This document shows positions 14,298 to 15,837 of a stretch of 15,837 nucleotides of DNA, piece after piece. Source of the stretch: an uncultured Sutterella sp. (GTDB taxonomy: Bacteria > Pseudomonadota > Gammaproteobacteria > Burkholderiales > Burkholderiaceae_F). Location: the NCBI GenBank assembly GCA_900544255.1, contig UQUM01000042.1:1-15837 (forward strand), read 5' to 3'. Made by a program: the position numbers and the translations under genes. The first letter of the stretch is position 1. Each line of letters begins with the position of its first letter. Under the pieces are notes generated by a model that saw nothing but the letters and a program-made list of their open reading frames with translations, was not told where the DNA came from and did no database searches.

Positions 14298-14982
14298 ACG
14301 GATCGGTCACTACGAACTCTATGTCTTTGATTGGGATGGTACTGTAATGGATACGACCGCGCTCATCGCGCGCGGCATGCAGGAAGCGGCCAAAGCCTTG
14401 TTGCTTCCGATCCCTGATTACGACGTCTGCCGCGGTACCATCGGCCTCAGTAATCCGCAGGCAATGGCGGTCGTGGCGCCGACGTTGCCTGAATCGCGAT
14501 GGGACGAATTTTGGCGGGCTTACCGCAATTGGTATTTGGTGCGCGAAGCCGAAGTCGTGCTTTTTCCCCATCTGCAGGAACTTTTTGACGCTATGAAAAA
14601 ACACGGCGTACGGATGGCGATTGCGACCGGGAAGAGTCGTCGGGGACTTGACCGCGTCTTTGAAAAGACGGGGATCGGTGCTTATTTCGAAGCAACCCGA
14701 ACGGCGGACGAGTGTTTTTCCAAACCGAACCCGCAGATGCTGGAAGAAATTTTCCTGGAGACCGGGGTGTCGCCCGAGAACGCCGTCATGATCGGGGATA
14801 CGGTGCACGATCTGCAGCTCGCGGCCAACGCCCGGTGCGACGGCATCGGCATGACCTACGGCGCGGGGTCGCGCGACGAATTGGAATCCGTGCCGCACAA
14901 GGCCGTCGTCGACAACGTGGATGAATTGGCCGAGGTCTTGGGCTTGGGCGAGTTGCTTCGGGAAGAACTTGCGGCGAAATAA
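14284..14982 (+). CDS. HAD-superfamily phosphatase downstream of rluC (Gph-like)
   Basis: Small-molecule phosphatase of the HAD-IA class, 232 residues. Motifs: DWDGTVMDT with nucleophile Asp16 and Asp18, Thr115 in MAIATGKS, Lys147 in FSKPNP, and Asp172/Asp176 in IGDTVHDL; the helical cap spans about 24-90. It starts at ATG 14284 with a strong GAGGGAG seven bases upstream and overlaps the rluC stop by 14 bases in another frame, so the pair is co-translated. A HAD phosphatase after rluC is a common Burkholderiales arrangement, often named phosphoglycolate phosphatase, though the true substrate is not known. It shares the fold but little close similarity with the HAD gene at 5479. Confidence 0.9.
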   Translation: MTGSERIGHYELYVFDWDGTVMDTTALIARGMQEAAKALLLPIPDYDVCRGTIGLSNPQAMAVVAPTLPESRWDEFWRAYRNWYLVREAEVVLFPHLQELFDAMKKHGVRMAIATGKSRRGLDRVFEKTGIGAYFEATRTADECFSKPNPQMLEEIFLETGVSPENAVMIGDTVHDLQLAANARCDGIGMTYGAGSRDELESVPHKAVVDNVDELAEVLGLGELLREELAAK

Positions 14983-15044
14983 GCGAGGCTTAAGAAAATG
15001 CCCCCATTTCGCGGGTATCGGAATGCTTTGCAAAGGAAGACAAT

Positions 15045-15632
15045 ATGACCAAGAAGGTTCTCATCATTGATGCGGGTTGCGAAAACTACGGCAAGGGCGG
15101 TACGCTCTCGCACGAATACGCGGCACTTGCGGCGTCGGAACTCTTCAAACTGGGTTGGACGGCGGAAATTACGACGGTGGATCGGGATTTCGATCCGGAA
15201 GCGGAAGCCCAAAAGGTGGCCTCGGCCGACGTCGTCATCGTTCAGACGCCCGGTTGGTGGATGAGTACGCCGTGGCAGTTAAAGCGCTATGAGGATTTGG
15301 TGTTCGTCAATCCCAAACTGTGCGGTGGGGATGGGCGCAGTCGTTCGAATCCGGAAAAGAAGTACGGTACGGGCGGGTTCCTGACGGACAAGCACTACAT
15401 GTTGTCGTCCACATGGAATGCGCCCCTTGAAGCCTTTACGGAACCGGGGCAGTTCTTTGAAGGACGCGGAATTGACGGGCTTTTTATGCCGTTACATAAA
15501 ACCTTTGCCTTTATCGGGATGAAACCCATGGCGTCCTTTATGGCGAACGACGTTTTCAAGAATCCGACGATTGCGGCGGATTTTGAGCGTTACAAGGCTC
15601 ATCTTGCCGCGGAATTTGCGAAGTTGGCGTAA
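15045..15632 (+). CDS. mdaB: NAD(P)H:quinone oxidoreductase MdaB
   Basis: Cytoplasmic FAD flavoprotein that reduces quinones by two electrons, protecting against redox stress. The 195 residues align along their length with E. coli MdaB (193): DVVIVQTPGWWMSTPWQLKRY (about 62-82, landmark PGWWMSTPW), DGRSRSNPEKKYGTGG, YMLSSTWNAPLEAFTEPGQF, then GLFMPLHKTFAFIGMKPM and FMANDVFKNP. The PGWWM, TWNAP and EAFT segments are the flavin and substrate contacts typical of this family. ATG 15045 has AAAGGAAG about seven bases upstream. The gap to the upstream HAD gene is 62 bases with no terminator seen, so read-through is possible. An insertion sequence begins about 50 bases after its stop; the gene itself is intact. 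Confidence 0.94.
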   Translation: MTKKVLIIDAGCENYGKGGTLSHEYAALAASELFKLGWTAEITTVDRDFDPEAEAQKVASADVVIVQTPGWWMSTPWQLKRYEDLVFVNPKLCGGDGRSRSNPEKKYGTGGFLTDKHYMLSSTWNAPLEAFTEPGQFFEGRGIDGLFMPLHKTFAFIGMKPMASFMANDVFKNPTIAADFERYKAHLAAEFAKLA

Positions 15633-15680
15633 CGCTTTCTATGTCCGCCGGTGATCTCGACGGATTGTTGTTAGGATTTG

Positions 15681-15837
15681 ATTAGTGTCAACCACCCCTG
15701 CCTAAAGGCAGAGGCTTGTGAAAACAAGCCTTAGTTGACTAGCCCGAGTGAGGAGAAATCCGAACTACGTTGGTTGGGAATGTATAGGCACCGCGGGATG
15801 TCAATCCTAGTCCCGCGCTCTGCGGCCCGTGATTAAA
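15681..15837 (+). mobile_element. Left end of an IS200/IS605-type (IscB-associated) element, cut by the window edge
   Basis: Sequence character changes about 50 bases after mdaB: compact imperfect palindromes (GTCAAC...GTTGAC, CTGCC-TAAA-GGCAG, GGCTTGT-GAAA-ACAAGCC) resembling the subterminal hairpins and embedded RNA of IS200/IS605 elements. No transposase or nuclease ORF is present before the edge; the cargo gene would lie to the right. The exact left boundary is inferred to lie around 15675-15690. If the element is IscB-type, the DNA just left of the boundary (3' part of 15633-15686) is host sequence that would be copied as the guide. Confidence 0.55.
15687..15837 (+). ncRNA. Probable IscB omega RNA (HEARO RNA)
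   Basis: Highly structured, non-coding. Visible elements: outer stem GTCAAC/GTTGAC (15687-15692 with 15734-15739); inside it CC-CTGCC/GGCAG-GG with a TAAA loop (15695-15714) and GGCTTGT/ACAAGCC closed by a GAAA tetraloop (15713-15730); then GGA-GAAA-TCC (15752-15761); then CGCGGGA/TCCCGCG (15792-15798 with 15811-15817). Both GNRA loops read correctly only on the plus strand, fixing the orientation. The layout and primary sequence resemble, from memory, omega RNAs of gut IscB systems such as OgeuIscB, where the RNA precedes the iscB gene and carries its guide at the 5' end. A TnpB omega RNA is less likely, since no tnpB lies upstream. The 3' end may run past the window. Confidence 0.75.

Noticed and set aside
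15640..15837. CRISPR array or rRNA/tRNA at the right edge
   Set aside because: No spaced direct repeats and no tRNA cloverleaf; the stems fit an omega RNA in a transposon end better.

Overview
The window looks like the chromosome of a Betaproteobacterium in the order Burkholderiales, most plausibly a gut member of the Sutterellaceae. The reasons are the rne / rluC / HAD-phosphatase block typical of that order, a TtrS-like sensor kinase, an E. coli-type (447-residue class) ArgG and moderately GC-rich DNA. The taxon is inferred from gene content, not from a marker gene. The first 45 bases are not biological: they are Illumina P7-side adapter with an index, so position 1 is probably an assembled contig end.

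Layout. (1) 139-1842: a membrane sensor histidine kinase with a PhnD/TtrS-like sensor domain. It lacks a signal peptide and has an in-frame TAG just upstream, so its 5' end is truncated or damaged. (2) 1957-2604: promoter, leader hairpin and bioY (biotin transporter S component). (3) 2719-4175: argG, preceded by a strong -10 box, an Arg- and Ser-rich 29-codon upstream ORF and a terminator-like hairpin inside that ORF, which together suggest attenuation. (4) 4370-5431: a zinc-type CDF exporter with a Cys-rich tail. (5) 5479-8028: a likely operon of a HAD phosphatase, an unrecognised 146-residue protein (GTGA overlap) and rng (RNase G). (6) Minus strand 9066-8260: a TauE/SafE permease. (7) Minus strand 12445-9407: rne (RNase E) with a TTG start. 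Between it and the permease, two minus-strand terminators bracket about 170 bases that may hold a small ORF or sRNA. (8) 12446-13229: a long, structured divergent region, probably the rne 5' leader. (9) 13230-14982: rluC overlapping a second HAD phosphatase. (10) 15045-15632: mdaB quinone reductase. (11) 15681-15837: the start of an IS200/IS605-type insertion carrying what I read as an IscB omega (HEARO) RNA on the plus strand. The nuclease gene would lie just beyond the window.

How they fit together: much of the window is RNA metabolism (RNase G, RNase E, a 23S rRNA pseudouridine synthase), with nutrient and stress genes interleaved (biotin uptake, arginine synthesis, zinc efflux, sulfur-anion export, quinone reduction). 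The most notable item is the RNA-guided-nuclease guide RNA at the right edge. The most testable new hypothesis is the argG leader.
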